In this document: piece by piece, positions 23,728 through 35,699 of the stretch
Layout of the letters: every line of letters starts with the position of its first letter
How positions within the stretch are numbered: position 1 is the first letter of the stretch
Origin: Galeruca laticollis
Taxonomy: Eukaryota; Arthropoda; Insecta; Coleoptera; Chrysomelidae
NCBI GenBank assembly: GCA_963921935.1
Contig: OY998177.1
Coordinates: forward strand, 108,616,067 to 108,680,066
DNA length: 64,000 bases
Direction: 5' to 3'
Made by a program: the position numbers and the translations under genes
The notes under the pieces: generated by a model
What the model was told of the DNA's origin: nothing
The model's database searches: none
The model's input: the letters and a program-made list of their open reading frames with translations, nothing else

Positions 23728-24136
23728 AGGCTTTGGCACACAGAACGCGGTCTGCCGCGGCTGGCATCGATTGCGCTATCTTCGCAGTGGTAAGCGATTT
23801 TTGATGCCAGACATACAGCGAAATTTTACTTCCCGGTCAGTGAAAAAAGTCAGCTGAAATTACGTTGCCCATTGCAGTGTCTAGCTTTGACGAGGAGCAA
23901 ATTCTTCTCCTTTTTGCTCTACCAAAAAAAAGTCGTTGCTGGGCGCATGCTATCAATTAAAAAAGAGAATAATTTGGGTGAACACCACCGTCCCGGTTTC
24001 GAACTGGAGTCCCATGAAAATAGATTCTTCAAGTTTCTGGGTTTCTATCAATCTACCGCCATGATGCGAGAAAATCTGTAAATTTCGTAAATTGGCCCGC
24101 TTCGAGTGACCGTTTTCGTTCTGTTTGCCAAAGCGT
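23728..24136 (+). mobile_element. PIF/Harbinger remnant (non-autonomous)
   Basis: TAA target duplications at 23725-23727 and 24137-24139 flank a 409-bp element. Its ends, AGGCTTTGGCACACAGAACG and the complement of ACGCTTTGGCAAACAGAACG, match at 18 of 20 positions. Inside, 23872-24081 encodes a Harbinger N-terminal segment: CWAHAIN, then a stop, a GEHHRPGFELESHENRF stretch and FLGFYQSTAMMREN, matching the RRYWVHxIxxxR...GEYHxLxxEL...FFxYxRMS pattern. The nuclease core is deleted. Confidence 0.8.
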
Positions 24137-24139
24137 TAA

Positions 24140-25500
24140 GACAGACCTAATTTTAGCACATATCCATAAGAAGTCTAACGGTGAGCGATCAGGTAATCGT
24201 ACAGGCCATTCTACAGAACCAGCGATTTGTAAAGATTATATGGATATTGCTGGGCATTGACTTCTTAATTTGTTGGAATCATGTAGCATTACCTGGAAAT
24301 TTGTGAATTTTCTCTATCTGAATTCAACTTTGCACTGTCGGTTACATTATTTTGGAGCTGAATAAGTCTGTCGTCAATGTGAAGAAGGGACTATTGATAT
24401 TTTTCGATTATCATAATGTGGGGATTGCAGGAAATTAGAGACATTTATATTTTAAACATTTCAGAACCTAAACTTGACAGATAGTATTGGTTAGAAAAGT
24501 TTTATGTTATTGTAACAAATTTTCTAAGCCAGAGAAACTTATCTTTTCTCTTGTTAATTTCTACAATTACATTTAAAACTATAGGAGTTTTTGAGAGAGA
24601 ATGCCTACTTCCAATTTGAAGATTTAAGGTTTGCAGTTATCACCTGATGGGAGTTAAATTTGCATGTGAGAATCAAAGCAAAAAACAAAATCGATCGCTA
24701 TATTTCAAGGTTACAATCGACCATGACAATCATTGATTGAGTTCATTACATTAGATTTTGCTTATTTGCTGCCTTTTTTGATAATAAAAAGTAATAAAAA
24801 TTTTTCAGAAACATCACACTGATCTATATAGTGTATTGTTGTGGTATGTGTACATTGTAGAGCAAAATCTAGCTAGAGTTTGTATAGTCTAGCTAGATTA
24901 ATCTACAGCTCTGTGAGATAAAATGTAGCAAACTACTCTATTCAGAGTATATATTGACCTTTTACATAATCTAGCATTGTTTTTTGTGCTAGTGTAGTTT
25001 TGTGATAGATGTAAAAAGAAGGAAGTGCGTGAGCTAGACATTGGATTAGGCGACGCCAATAAAAATGATTCTTCACAAATGTATTAAAACACATTAGAAG
25101 ACTGGGACTCGAAATATTATTTTTTTGAATGATGGATCAAACACACATTTGTTGCAGATAGTATGGCTGGAAAAAACATACGCCCTTCTTGCTCAGGAAC
25201 TTGTGAAGGTTGTGCTATTTCTTCAAAGCATTCATTTTTTAGTTCCATAAATTAAGTCTCATTTCGTAACTTGATTTAATTTTCTTTATCCCACTTCTCT
25301 GTGTTTCGCTTCCTTGAGTTCCATGTAAAATAGGTTTGATGTTTTGTTTTTTTTGCTATTATTTGTTTTGTTTAATGATTCACTTATTCATCATAATAAT
25401 TAAGTCTAATTCCTGTAATAAACAATCACGGATTTAGAATTGAAAAAATGTTTTTTGAATTGAGTTTGAATAATCACTCACATACTTGTAGATTTTGTTT
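24140..25500. other. Non-coding interval with a small hairpin
   Basis: No coding signal. At 24869-24900 the arms ATCTAGCTAGA and TCTAGCTAGAT form a perfect 11-bp inverted repeat around 10 bases. Confidence 0.4.
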
Positions 25501-26040
25501 TCAATAAATTTTAGTCATGTTCAAGTGCCTATTAATTGCAACACAAATGAAAATTAAATTCTGAGTTTTTTTTACAAATAATAGAATACAATTACTTATT
25601 TCTGGAAAGCCCACTTCATGCCTAATGAATATTGAAAATAATATGTTTGCTTTATAACTAAAGCTGAAGATACCCCTCAAAAGTGCCCAAGATGGAATAC
25701 ACTGTACTTTGGAATTATGATTGTATATAGTGACTAGTTGTATAACATTTCTATTCCTTTCCCCAGAGTTAGCTTCATTGTATTCGATGTAACAAACAAC
25801 GTTGGAATTACTTATATAACAGTTGTTATCTTGACTTGCTGTAACCGCAGATTTAGCCAACTCATCCACTTTTTCGTTGATAGCCTGACCAATGTGGGCC
25901 CTATTCCATAAAAATGTAAATTGAAAGTTTCTTTTTGATATTATAAGTATTAGTTTTTTCAATTGAAATTTGTTTGGGTTAATGGTTGTTAGATTTGCTA
26001 TTTCTAACACGGACAAAGAACTTCTAGCAATAAATGCCTG
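25501..26040 (-). pseudogene. LINE RNase H remnant
   Basis: Minus-strand frame gives FTFLWNRAHIGQAINEKVDE and LAKSAV, a degraded RNase H end (usual WVPAHxGIxGNExVDxLAK), around 25840-25930. The rest of this 171-residue frame has no recognisable similarity. Confidence 0.6.
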
Positions 26041-26609
26041 TTTGAAACTGGATTCTACGATACATTTTTTCTAAGCTACACTATCCGATTTACAATATAA
26101 ATGTTTACATTATGACGCTATTTCCATATTTGCACTCACAAAACAGGTTAAGTAATACTGTTAGGCTTTAGAGATGTCAGAAATCGCGTGGAAAAGGCAT
26201 TTTTATCAGTGTCTGGGTAATATATAGTCTCAGTATCTAATAATTATGATCTATTTTCAAGTTTTCACATCTTAAAAACATATATAACGATATTCAGACT
26301 AGAAACGAATAGAATTTTAGGAATGTGGACATATCTGACTATATTATGTAAAATCTAAAAAATATTCTGATTGTATCTGCACTTTCCATATAGCTTGCAA
26401 TTTTCAGCATTATTTATAATAATAATCAAATACTAACAATAATAATCAAGTTTATGAAATGATTGCATTATCATTAGTACAAATTTCTTGATTATTTAGA
26501 CCTGGAAGTGTGAAAATGAATTCAAAATATTTCGTTACATAAATAGATTGCTACGCATAACTTATAATGTTCGAAATTTATCACCTATACCAATTTTGCT
26601 GTTCTGTCA

Positions 26610-27010
26610 AATTTGAGTCAATTTGCGAATACCAGAAATTATAATTTACACAATTTAAAATGAGATTATTCAAGAATGGTTCATGAAATTTCTCATCACT
26701 TCGACTCTCGTCACAGATGTTATAAAAAATATTTCACCGACAAAGGAGATACCTGCCGTTTCAATGGTTGACAAATATTAGATAATTTTATTACATAAGT
26801 ATTCTAAACACAAATGTTTTGTTAGCAAAATCATAAAAATTATATTGTGTGAAATATATTGACAAATTTTTTTCAGAAATAGTAGTAAACTAGGATGGCA
26901 AATATTATTTACAAATTTTGAAAATTCTTCTCAGCATAGAACAATTTAAAATGATAAAAACAAATCACAAACAGAACGGTGTTCCTAAGATATGATTCCT
27001 CTAAACTCTA
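26610..27010 (-). repeat. Dispersed repeat family, copy 2
   Basis: Inverted relative to 14160-14540, with the same landmarks. Both copies start next to a TCTAATTTAG or similar stretch. Confidence 0.65.
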
Positions 27011-27390
27011 AAGAGTCTAAATTAAATACAAATTTACAACAATCGCCAGTATTGGTTATGGTTTTATTTTAATGTATCGAATTTCCTACGCTGACGAAAA
27101 TTATCTTTTTTCTTGTTAATTTCTGCAATAAAATTTAAAACTAGCAGTGAGAGACTGAACTATCACTAGCCCTTACTTCCAATTTGAAGATTTAGGGGTT
27201 GCAGCTGTCACCGGAATGGGTAAAATTTAGGCATGATATTTTTGTGTCAGAAGATGTCATTTAAGGATTAGAAATTGATGTATATATTTTTTGAAAAAAT
27301 ATATAATAATGGAGATACTGAATCTATTACATTTGGCTCTAAAGGACTGAAAAAATTTAATGATAACATCAGCTTTGAGATCTTACTATT

Positions 27391-28190
27391 AGGAGCCATC
27401 CATTGATTACGTCACACGTCAAAGGGGGGTGGTAGTCAACGAAATGTGACACCAGGTGACAATGGGCAAACGTTCTGAATTGACATGTCAAAATTAAAAA
27501 TATTAAAATGCGCAATGTAATATAAATGAGTAGGTCCCAAGTCCATGGATACAAGTTAATTGAGTTTTCTATTTTTTATTCCGTAATTAATCGTTTCTTA
27601 TTCAATCCTTGGGTTTGTTTATCCAACATTTTTTACTTCATGTTGATTATGTTAAAGATTATTCAATGCATATAAAAAAATTTGAAACTTGCTTAATTTT
27701 AAATATTACTTTTCCGCCCAATCTATCGAGAAAAGTATTGGTTTACCCCAAAAAAAGTAGGAATTTTGAAAAATGTTTCTGAGTTATTTCCACGTTTTTC
27801 ATCTTGAACAACATGAAAAAACGGTTGTTAGAAAAAAATCCTGTGTGTATGTCGTCATTGTCGTCGGCCACTTTTCGCTACATGTCTTGATAGCACGATA
27901 CAGCCTCCTAAGTGCAACAAGTCACCAATTTTATGATTGAATATTATTCAGGACGTCTCATGGATGAACTCTATCTATATTCAGCTCACCAGAGCCAATA
28001 CAACAAGTTCTACAGTACTTTAAGTACGACATTATTGTCATTTTTGGAGAAATTTCAATTTGTTAGCACGATACAGCAGGGGGGAGCGGTCTCAAGAAAT
28101 ATTACCAACTTTGACAAAGTACGGAGGGTGGGGGGTATAAAGAAAAACGTAAAATTTGTGTGGCGTAATTTATGAATGGCCACTTAGGAT
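27391..28190. mobile_element. Inverted-ended element carrying one satellite unit
   Basis: The left end contains GCCATCCATTGATTACGTCA and the right end is the complement of GCCATTCATAAATTACGCCA. Both continue into G-rich runs (GGGGGGTGG and GGGTGGGGGG). This type of end is common in insect non-autonomous DNA transposons. Inside, 27710-27880 is the complement of block B and 27885-28085 is just over one unit of the 17190-17960 satellite, inverted. No transposase. Confidence 0.6.
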
Positions 28191-28946
28191 TGAAGCCCTT
28201 GGGATTTATACAATGTATTATTAACAGGGGCTAAAATAATCTTATCTTACTATAAATGATATATAAAATAAACATTACATAATGTAACCTTATACTCTGT
28301 TATTTCAATTGTTCGGCCTCTAAAAGGGAAAATAACTTTACTGGCTATTTTAAATCTAACGTGTATACGGGCAAGGACGAGTTGTCTCCCGTCTTGAGCA
28401 GGTAGTTTTTTTATAGGTCGAATTGTCTCCCATCATAGGTCGAGTTGTCTCCCAAGGTAATATACATTAAAAGGTATTAATTTTCACAAAGTACACCGTT
28501 GTTGCCAAATCAAAATTTTTATTTTTAAAAGTACGTTGAACTATTGATACCTTTTTCTTTTTGTAAAATGTCTCTCAGGATATGAGAATCATTTAACTAC
28601 CTTGAAATAGAAAAGTAAGAAAATAATCCTTACATTTATTTATTTGTAACGATAACCTGCAGTTTAAATTGTCATTAACAAATAACTAATTAAATTTTCT
28701 TAGATTATTTTAGTGATAATCTGCATTGAAATCTACTTTAATTTACATTAAAAGAATGTTAAGTTAATCCATCAACATTTTACAAACCCAAAAACAGGTA
28801 GGTACTTTCCCTCCTTCGCCTTATAAAGGGTGGTATTAAAAATAGAAAACCATATTTCACATATTCTTCACAAGTTTCAGAGGTTGAAAAGTTTGTTTAC
28901 GAAGTTGTTGAATAGTTAAAAGTGGTACAGTGAAACTATACGTATA

Positions 28947-30347
28947 ATGGAGGCTACAATAATTAAAAGTGAAAAAGGCAAAGATTTGTTAGTGATCGAT
29001 GGGTTTAAATTTTCATTCCACAAGTTATTAGCAAGAGACACTCCAAAAAGATGGCTTTGTGCGTCCAGGAAAACGCAGTGCAAAGCTTTTGTTAAAACAA
29101 AATTGGACCGTCCAGAAGTGATCGAATCTTCTTTAAACCACAACCATGAGAAATTATCAGAAGAACTTCTAAATAGGCAGACTCTAAGCAATGCTGTAAA
29201 AATTAAAGCAATAGAAGATATTTCGGCAAAACCAATGGGCCTAATTAGAAAGGAGGTAAGAGAATCCCATTGTGAAACTATTACTACTCATGACGTTGAA
29301 AGGATGAGAAAAAATATTTATACTGCTAGGTCCAAAATTGCATCAAAACTTCCAACTAATATAGTTGAATTTCATAGTTTATTAAATTCTGTTACTTTAA
29401 AAACTAATAGGGACGAATATTTTATTCTTAAAAATGATGAAATAAATAATATAGTCATGTTTTCATGTAAAACAAATATTATTGCTCTAAAAGAAATAAG
29501 TGAATTATATGTTGATGGCACTTTCGATTATTGCCCTAAATTTTTTTTACAATTGTTTACCATTCATGGCTTTAAAAATAATCATTATATTCCTTTGGTT
29601 TTCTCTCTTCTAAAAAATAAAAATACAGTATCGTATAAATTAGCTTTACAATATTTGAAAGAAATATATCTATCTACAACAGGTCACGACTTTCTTCCAA
29701 AAACTATAACTTCAGATTTTGAATTAGCAATACACAAAGCAATTCGCGAAATTTTTCCAAAAACAGAAATTAAGGGATGTCTATTTCACCTAGGTCAAAG
29801 TTGGTATAGAAAAATTCAAAGTTTAGGAATTTCTACCGAGTATCAGTTAAAAGACAATTTAGAAACAGATATAACTAAATACCTTACTTATATTTTTGGT
29901 TTACCATTCCTTAAAGCAGAAGACGTTGGCGATTGCTTTGTTCTTGATCTCATTGCAATTCAACCAGATGATGAGAGGGTGATTAAATTTAATGACTATT
30001 TAGTTGAAACTTACATAGATGAAATTTCTACCTTTCCTCCTAACATTTGGGCTGAAAACTCTTCTTCTTTAAAAAGGACAACAAACGCATGCGAATCTTT
30101 TCATTCGCGTTATAATGCTTCATTTTATAATACACACCCAAATTTTAACCAGTTTATAAAAGTTCTTCTAGATTTTCAAATAGATACCTATATTAAGCTT
30201 CAAAGTATTGATACCGTGGTCAAAGTATATGATCGAAAAGTATTAATGAAAAAAAAGTTTTTGGAAGATAATTTAGAAAAATTACAAGACGGCAGGATTA
30301 CCAATTTTCAATTTTTAAAAAATATTTCTTTTAAATGCAGAATCTAA
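28947..30347 (+). CDS. MULE transposase with FLYWCH-type finger (MULE-1)
   Basis: 466 residues, ATG at 28947, no stops. N-terminus: a FLYWCH-type zinc finger (RWLCASRKTQCKAF ... LNHNHE, ~30-75) for DNA binding. Core: MULE-type DDE nuclease with D190 (LYVDGTFDYCPKFF), D257 (TITSDFELAIHKAI), the CxxH-like block GCLFHLGQSWYRKIQ, and E383 (TTNACESFHSRYN). Closely related over its whole length to the protein at 40582-41970. Shorter than many plant Mutator transposases but typical of insect elements. It lies alone in the transposon, about 580 bases from the left end. Confidence 0.92.
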   Translation: MEATIIKSEKGKDLLVIDGFKFSFHKLLARDTPKRWLCASRKTQCKAFVKTKLDRPEVIESSLNHNHEKLSEELLNRQTLSNAVKIKAIEDISAKPMGLIRKEVRESHCETITTHDVERMRKNIYTARSKIASKLPTNIVEFHSLLNSVTLKTNRDEYFILKNDEINNIVMFSCKTNIIALKEISELYVDGTFDYCPKFFLQLFTIHGFKNNHYIPLVFSLLKNKNTVSYKLALQYLKEIYLSTTGHDFLPKTITSDFELAIHKAIREIFPKTEIKGCLFHLGQSWYRKIQSLGISTEYQLKDNLETDITKYLTYIFGLPFLKAEDVGDCFVLDLIAIQPDDERVIKFNDYLVETYIDEISTFPPNIWAENSSSLKRTTNACESFHSRYNASFYNTHPNFNQFIKVLLDFQIDTYIKLQSIDTVVKVYDRKVLMKKKFLEDNLEKLQDGRITNFQFLKNISFKCRI

Positions 30348-30421
30348 TTTGTATTATAAGTGTGTAGAGTGAAAAAGTTTTTATATCATTTTTGTAAATA
30401 TTATTGTCTTGAAATATATAA

Positions 30422-30422
<1 letters not shown>

Positions 30423-30496
<74 letters not shown>
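30423..30496. repeat. (TA)n microsatellite, ~37 units
   Basis: Uninterrupted dinucleotide tract inside MULE-1, 75 bases after the transposase stop. Confidence 0.95.
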
Positions 30497-30498
<2 letters not shown>

Positions 30499-30773
30499 TA
30501 AACCATTGTATATTTTCCTTTGTTTTATTATAATAAAATAATTATAATTTCCTACGTACTGTTTTATTTTAACAAAATTAGGAAATACCATTCCAAATAT
30601 TTCGTCAAGATATAAGTAAGATCGATTTGGCAACAACGTTTAGATTTTAAGGTATTATAAGTACTTATGCTAATTACGGATTAAAATCATCCGGGAGACA
30701 ATTCGACCGTCACCTTTTTGAGAGCAGGTAATATTTTTATTTGGGGAGACAATTCGACTCCGCCGGTGTATAC

Positions 30774-31950
30774 ATACATTGTGGGAGAAAATTACTTTAC
30801 CAACAGTAAAAAAATTTCATCTATTTTATAATCAACTTTGTATCCTTCCTATAATTTCTAATAAGGAACGTACCTTATTGAATTATTAATCTTCAGTTCA
30901 AAATATTTTTGAATTTCATTTTGTCACTCATTTTATTTCTCAATCTCGTACACCATATTTTACGAAAATGTTTTCTTGGGTTCTGACCCAGAAGTTGATG
31001 CACTACTGTCCCCTATATATTTCTCTCTTTATATGACAAGTCAAATGAGTAGATAATGGGAAAAGTGATTAAAATGAAGCTTTCACAAGTATGTTTTTTT
31101 CATTTTCAAGGATGGAAAACATCAGGAGGCTTTCTATTATGTCATCCAAGCAACCTATTACTTCAATACTTCATTCCCATTAGAGGCACTATACACACAC
31201 ACTTTCCTCCTTTCTGGGAGCTGTCAAAACAAAACCGTTGATATCAATTTTTCCCGCACGTTTTTTGCCGGAAATTCCTTTGAAAAAATGTCTCCAATTC
31301 AGGAAACACTTTATTGCGCGAAAACAATATTGCCGACACAATGCTTTTCACTTTCTTTCTGTTTGGGTTTGAAGAATCTGTAAAAATCGTTAGAAAGAAA
31401 ATAAATGAAATATGAAAAATAGCAAACAACGCTCTTCATTAAAATCTAACAATATTTTCCTAATTAACATCGTTAAAATTTTTACTCGGTGCTTTTGGAG
31501 AATTTTCATTCATTTTGTTATTCTCAGCGCGGCAGTCTATAGAAGGGACTTCTTTTGAATATTTTCAGATTCTTTTAAAATGTGCAATAGAATATTCCAG
31601 ATAAATAGTATGTCAAAAACGCCTTCAGTTTTAACATAAAAAAGATTTGCTCTCAGAGGTTAACATATAAAAAAAATATTTTTTATCACGAAGCACTACT
31701 TTTACAACTTCACTCGCGATCTTAGCGTTTTCGTTGATTCAAAATGCGCGTTTGAAACGATAAACCACAAATTTATTTAAAAACATCAAGATCATAATAT
31801 GGAGTACGAGCTGCAGCGTTAAAGTAGATCAGTAACTATCTAAATAATCTTTATCGTTTAACGATATTGAACAAAGTAATTATGGTGTAACCCACGAAAG
31901 CGTTTTGTGCTCCTTGTTGTTTGTAACTTACGTTAGTGACTTGTAAAATA
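30774..31950. other. Non-coding interval
   Basis: No supported gene or element; short ORFs lack similarity. Confidence 0.4.
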
Positions 31951-31963
31951 TATGTACCTAAAA

Positions 31964-32120
31964 ACTTATCGTTCTGACCATGATATTTAGGTAATATCGA
32001 AACAATTGTCAATTTTATAAAAATTTTAATTTTTTTTTAATATATTATGGAGTTAACTAGAAACAGTAAGTTTAATTTAAAACACTAATATGAGTATATT
32101 CCACCAAGTAAGGGTCGATA
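31964..32120 (+). mobile_element. PLE terminal fragment with hammerhead-like motif, copy 4
   Basis: Core at 31974-32010: CTGACCA (G8 mutated to C)-T-GATATT/AATATC-GAAAC-AATT-GTC. Followed by the shared GGAGTTAACTAGAAACAGTA segment and CACTAATATGAGTATATTCC. Confidence 0.55.
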
Positions 32121-33240
32121 CAGTTAATTTAATTAATTAGCATTACCAAATTATTGTTTTTCAAGTATTATCATTATTCTCATTCCCATGCCATCAATAT
32201 CCATAATGAAAGTTGAAATAATTATTTTCCTCATAAGTACAACCACTAATTATGCGAACAACGAATTTATGCGTACCTAAAATGATTCAAATTTCTTTTT
32301 TCCTTTTAATTTCGCTTTAACAGTGGAAATTTATATCAATATACAAAATTGTATTGAATATTTATTAGAAATTTTAATTTTATATGTTATTTTATTATGT
32401 CTGTGGTTACGAACATAGCAGTGATTAAGAAAACCAAAGTTTATTAATATCAATAACGTCAACTTAACTTACAGAATCCATTAATAATATTCAAAATTTA
32501 CACTATTAATCACGGGTATGTCAATCACTAAATTTTTTTTAAAGAGTTTGGTAAATAGACAGTCAACGATCTATCATGAAAAATAAGCAAGATACGTGTG
32601 CCCGATCACAATTATACCTTTTAGTAAGTTAGTAAGAATACAAAACATCTACCTGTTAGTCGACCTTATGAGAATTAATCGAGTTTGCTGGCGGTAGATG
32701 GCTATACTTGTACAGTTTAGCTTCGAGGTCGATCCTTTGAATAGTATTCTTATTTCTCATAATGAACGAAAGTAGGTAGTCTAGTAAAATTAAAATTTAG
32801 GTCAATAAGTTAGAATCGATTAGTTTTTTTTATTCTGTTGATCTTCCTAGCGAATTTTCCGAGGGAATTCAATACTTTGTAATTATTAGTAGAGTTTACT
32901 TTGTATTTATTGACGAATATTATTATATAGCAAAATTTCATGAAATGAAGGTATGCCTAATGTTGCTAAAATTGAGATATATACGTGGTATCTTCAAAAA
33001 ATATAGTGAGATTATCTTTCTCGGAAAATATATGAATTTTTCTTACATCTCTTTTGACACCTCCAAAATAATCTCCTTTAGATATGTGCCAGTGCACTTA
33101 TGTTATGTATTTTCCAGTAATGTGAATAATAATGTGGTCATAAAAATTACTACGCTGACGACTCCAAGACTGTCGTAGCTCCCATGCTTCGAGTATCCCA
33201 TGCTCTGTATCGACAAACTGACTGGACGTAAATTTGTTCC
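32121..33240. other. Non-coding interval
   Basis: No gene or repeat that I can support. Confidence 0.4.
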
Positions 33241-33304
33241 TTGTTTTATACAGGGTGTTTCATTGTTAAAGGGCCTAACTTTAACTGTAGATGGGGATCA
33301 CTTT

Positions 33305-35690
33305 GGTACTTCCAAAAACCTATATTTAATGTGTCTTCTGCACTTTATAACCGAGATACAGTGTGTTTTATAAATTTATCCTGTTAATTTCGAACCTCAT
33401 AACTTCCGAGTTACCCTGTATATTATTTTGAAACTTGGTACACGTAATAACCATTACCTAGAAACTCCATCAGAAGCATCTCCAAAAAGATAATGCAGGT
33501 CCGGCTTAACCAAAAATGTCAAATTTCGTCTTTCCTAAAAACAACACTCTGTATATAGATTTTTTTGAAATTGCTCTTTATAATTGGAAAGAGTATAAAA
33601 AATCGAGTCTACTTATTTCTTTTTTATTTTTACGCAGACAATTTTTTAGCTTAAAATGAAATCTATTTAATGCATCTAGAGAAGCATCCTAGAAGTTCAA
33701 TTGAGTTTGTATGTTTACAAGTACAGACCACTGAAAAATGTGATTACAGGGCCGTACCTTGGACATACTCATTCAATATGTTTCGAATATTTCGAACGCC
33801 CTGTATAAAGATATGTATCTGGAAACTATGCACTTCTATATTAAGAATAACAAGAGTAAAATACGAGAAATAAATTTATACTTCAAAAAACGTTAAAAGT
33901 ACTCGTATAAACTAGATAATACTTCAAGTAGGCTATGGAATAGACACATCATTGAAGTGTGTGTCATTTGTATCGAGTTTCTGTTAAACGGTGTTTGATG
34001 TTTTGAGCTTCATACAGTATTTTATTTTTGCCTAGTGAGTATTAAATCATTATGCCTCATCAATTTTTTAACCGAGAATACGAAGATATTTTATTTATCT
34101 ATGGATTTTGTAATGGTAATGATACAACTGCAAAAACTGAATCCGGAAGAAGGCTCCCTTACCGAAGGTTACCAAACCGTAAAACATTTATTTGTGTTTT
34201 TAATTACTTAGGAGAACACGGCAGATTTCCAAAGGTTACATTAAATTAACATCAGGAAAGAAGACATTTAAATATGGAACAAAATATTTTGAATATTGTT
34301 AATAATAATCCGGAGATTAGTACAAGAAGAATTGGACATGCTACAAGTGTACCTCATGTTACTGTTGGGCGGCGACTGAAAAAACATAATCTTTATCCAT
34401 TTCATATACAAGAAGTACAGCGACTTCAAGCAGGGGAGGAAATTCCACGAAAGCAACGCAAATTTTCTGTTAACGTTTGGTGCGGTGTCATTGATAATAA
34501 ATGAATAGGACCACACATCTTTTCACATAGACTGACTGGCGAAGTCTATTTGGATTTTCTGCAGAATATTTTACCAGTGCTATTAGATGATGCAGACGTA
34601 AATGTGACAGGAATGTATTATCAGCATGACGGTGCATCGGTGCGTTACAGAGTCATAGTAATAAATTTTTTAAATGAAAATTTTCCTAATTCATGGATGG
34701 CAGAGGTGGTCCCAATAACTGGTCCCAAAGTCACCTGACTTCAATCCTGTGGATTACCATATTTGGAGATATCTAAAATCAAAAGTATATGCTACCGACA
34801 TCAAAAGCAGAGAAGAACTTCTTCGAAGAATAGAGTGTGCCTGCGTAGAAATCAGAAACAATTCAGATGTGATCAGAAGGTTCATTCGCAATATTACAAA
34901 AAGGGCAATAAATTGAATAGAGCAGAATGGAGGTCATTTTCAGCAATTTTTGTAGGTTAGACTTGCTTCGTTTGGACAATGTTGTTAGAATTTCTTCTTT
35001 TCTTTTCTTGTCAATTAATAAAATTAATGAAAATCTTTTCGATTTTGGAGGATAAACTTATATCTCGTATTTTTGTCTTGTTATTCTAAACGTAGAAGTG
35101 CATAGTTTCCAGATACATATCCTTATACAAATATATTGAATGAGTATGTCCTAAGTACGGCCCTGTAATTACATTTTTTAGTGATCTGTACTCGTAAACA
35201 TACAAACTCAATTGAATTTCTAAGATGCTTCTCTAGATGCAATAAATTGATTTCATTTCAAGCTAAAAAATAAAACGAAAACCTTCCGATACCATTGTTA
35301 ACCCCCAAAACGTGCATAAATTATAACTTTGACGGTAAATTTTTGGTAGTAAAATTGTCTGCCGAAAAGTAAAAAGGAAATAAGTAGATTCGATTTTTTA
35401 TACTCTTTCCAATTATAAAGAGTAATTTTGAAAAAATATGAATACAGGGTGTTGTTTTTAGGAAAGACGAGTTTTGAAATTTTTTGTTAAGCCGGACCCG
35501 CATTATCTTTTTGGAGATGCTTTTGATGGAGTTTCTAGGTAATGGTTATTACGTGTACCAAATTTCAAAATAATATACAGGGTAACTCGGAAGTTATGAG
35601 GTTCGGAAAGAATGGGATAAATTTATAAAACACCCTATATCGGTCATAAAGTGCAGAAGACACATTAAATATAGGTTTTTACAAGCCCCC
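33305..35690 (+). mobile_element. IS630/Tc1-mariner-type element with ~600-bp inverted repeats
   Basis: Left arm ~33305-33882 and right arm ~35056-35690 are diverged inverted copies. Paired landmarks include AAAACCTATATTTAAT, GTAATAACCATTACCTAGAA, GATAATGC, GGAAAGAGTATAAAAAATCG, ATGCATCTAGAGAAGC, AGGGCCGTAC and TTCTATATTAAGAATAACAA. The right arm carries ~65 extra bases near 35275-35345. Between the arms lies a broken transposase. Exact termini and target duplication are unclear because the tips are eroded. Confidence 0.8.
34052..34960 (+). pseudogene. IS630-type (DUF4817 + HTH + DDE_3) transposase, broken
   Basis: Segments in order: a DUF4817 start (MPHQFFNREYEDILFIYGFC, 34052-34246), an HTH (NPEISTRRIGHATSVPHVTV, 34274-34501), then a DDE_3 core (VYLDFLQNILPVLLDD; QHDGASVRYRVIVINFLNEN; a degraded MAEVVPITGPKVT, 34550-34735), and a C-terminal helix region in another frame (34763-34957). 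At least three stops or frameshifts. The expected WPPRSPDLNPxDYHxW catalytic region is split across the frame break near 34720. Confidence 0.8.
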
Positions 35691-35699
35691 GTATAATAA

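Larger units (their letters stand above)
28369..30765 (+). mobile_element. Complete MULE (Mutator-like) transposon, MULE-1
   Basis: An 8-bp target duplication, GTGTATAC (28361-28368 and 30766-30773), bounds a 2,397-bp element. Ends: GGGCAAGGACGAGTTGTCTC at left, complement of CGGCGGAGTCGAATTGTCTC at right. The motif TCGARTTGTCTCCC occurs three times at the left (28377, with A for its first base, 28418 and 28440) and twice inverted at the right (30693, 30744). It contains one intact transposase ORF and, after it, a TA microsatellite. Confidence 0.9.

Noticed and set aside
26700..26760. Second hammerhead-like motif in the dispersed repeat (complement reads GTGATGAGAAATTTCATGAA)
   Set aside because: The core needs CTGATGA and GAAA; both are off, stem II has no loop, and the other copy (14451-14500) does not keep the pattern.
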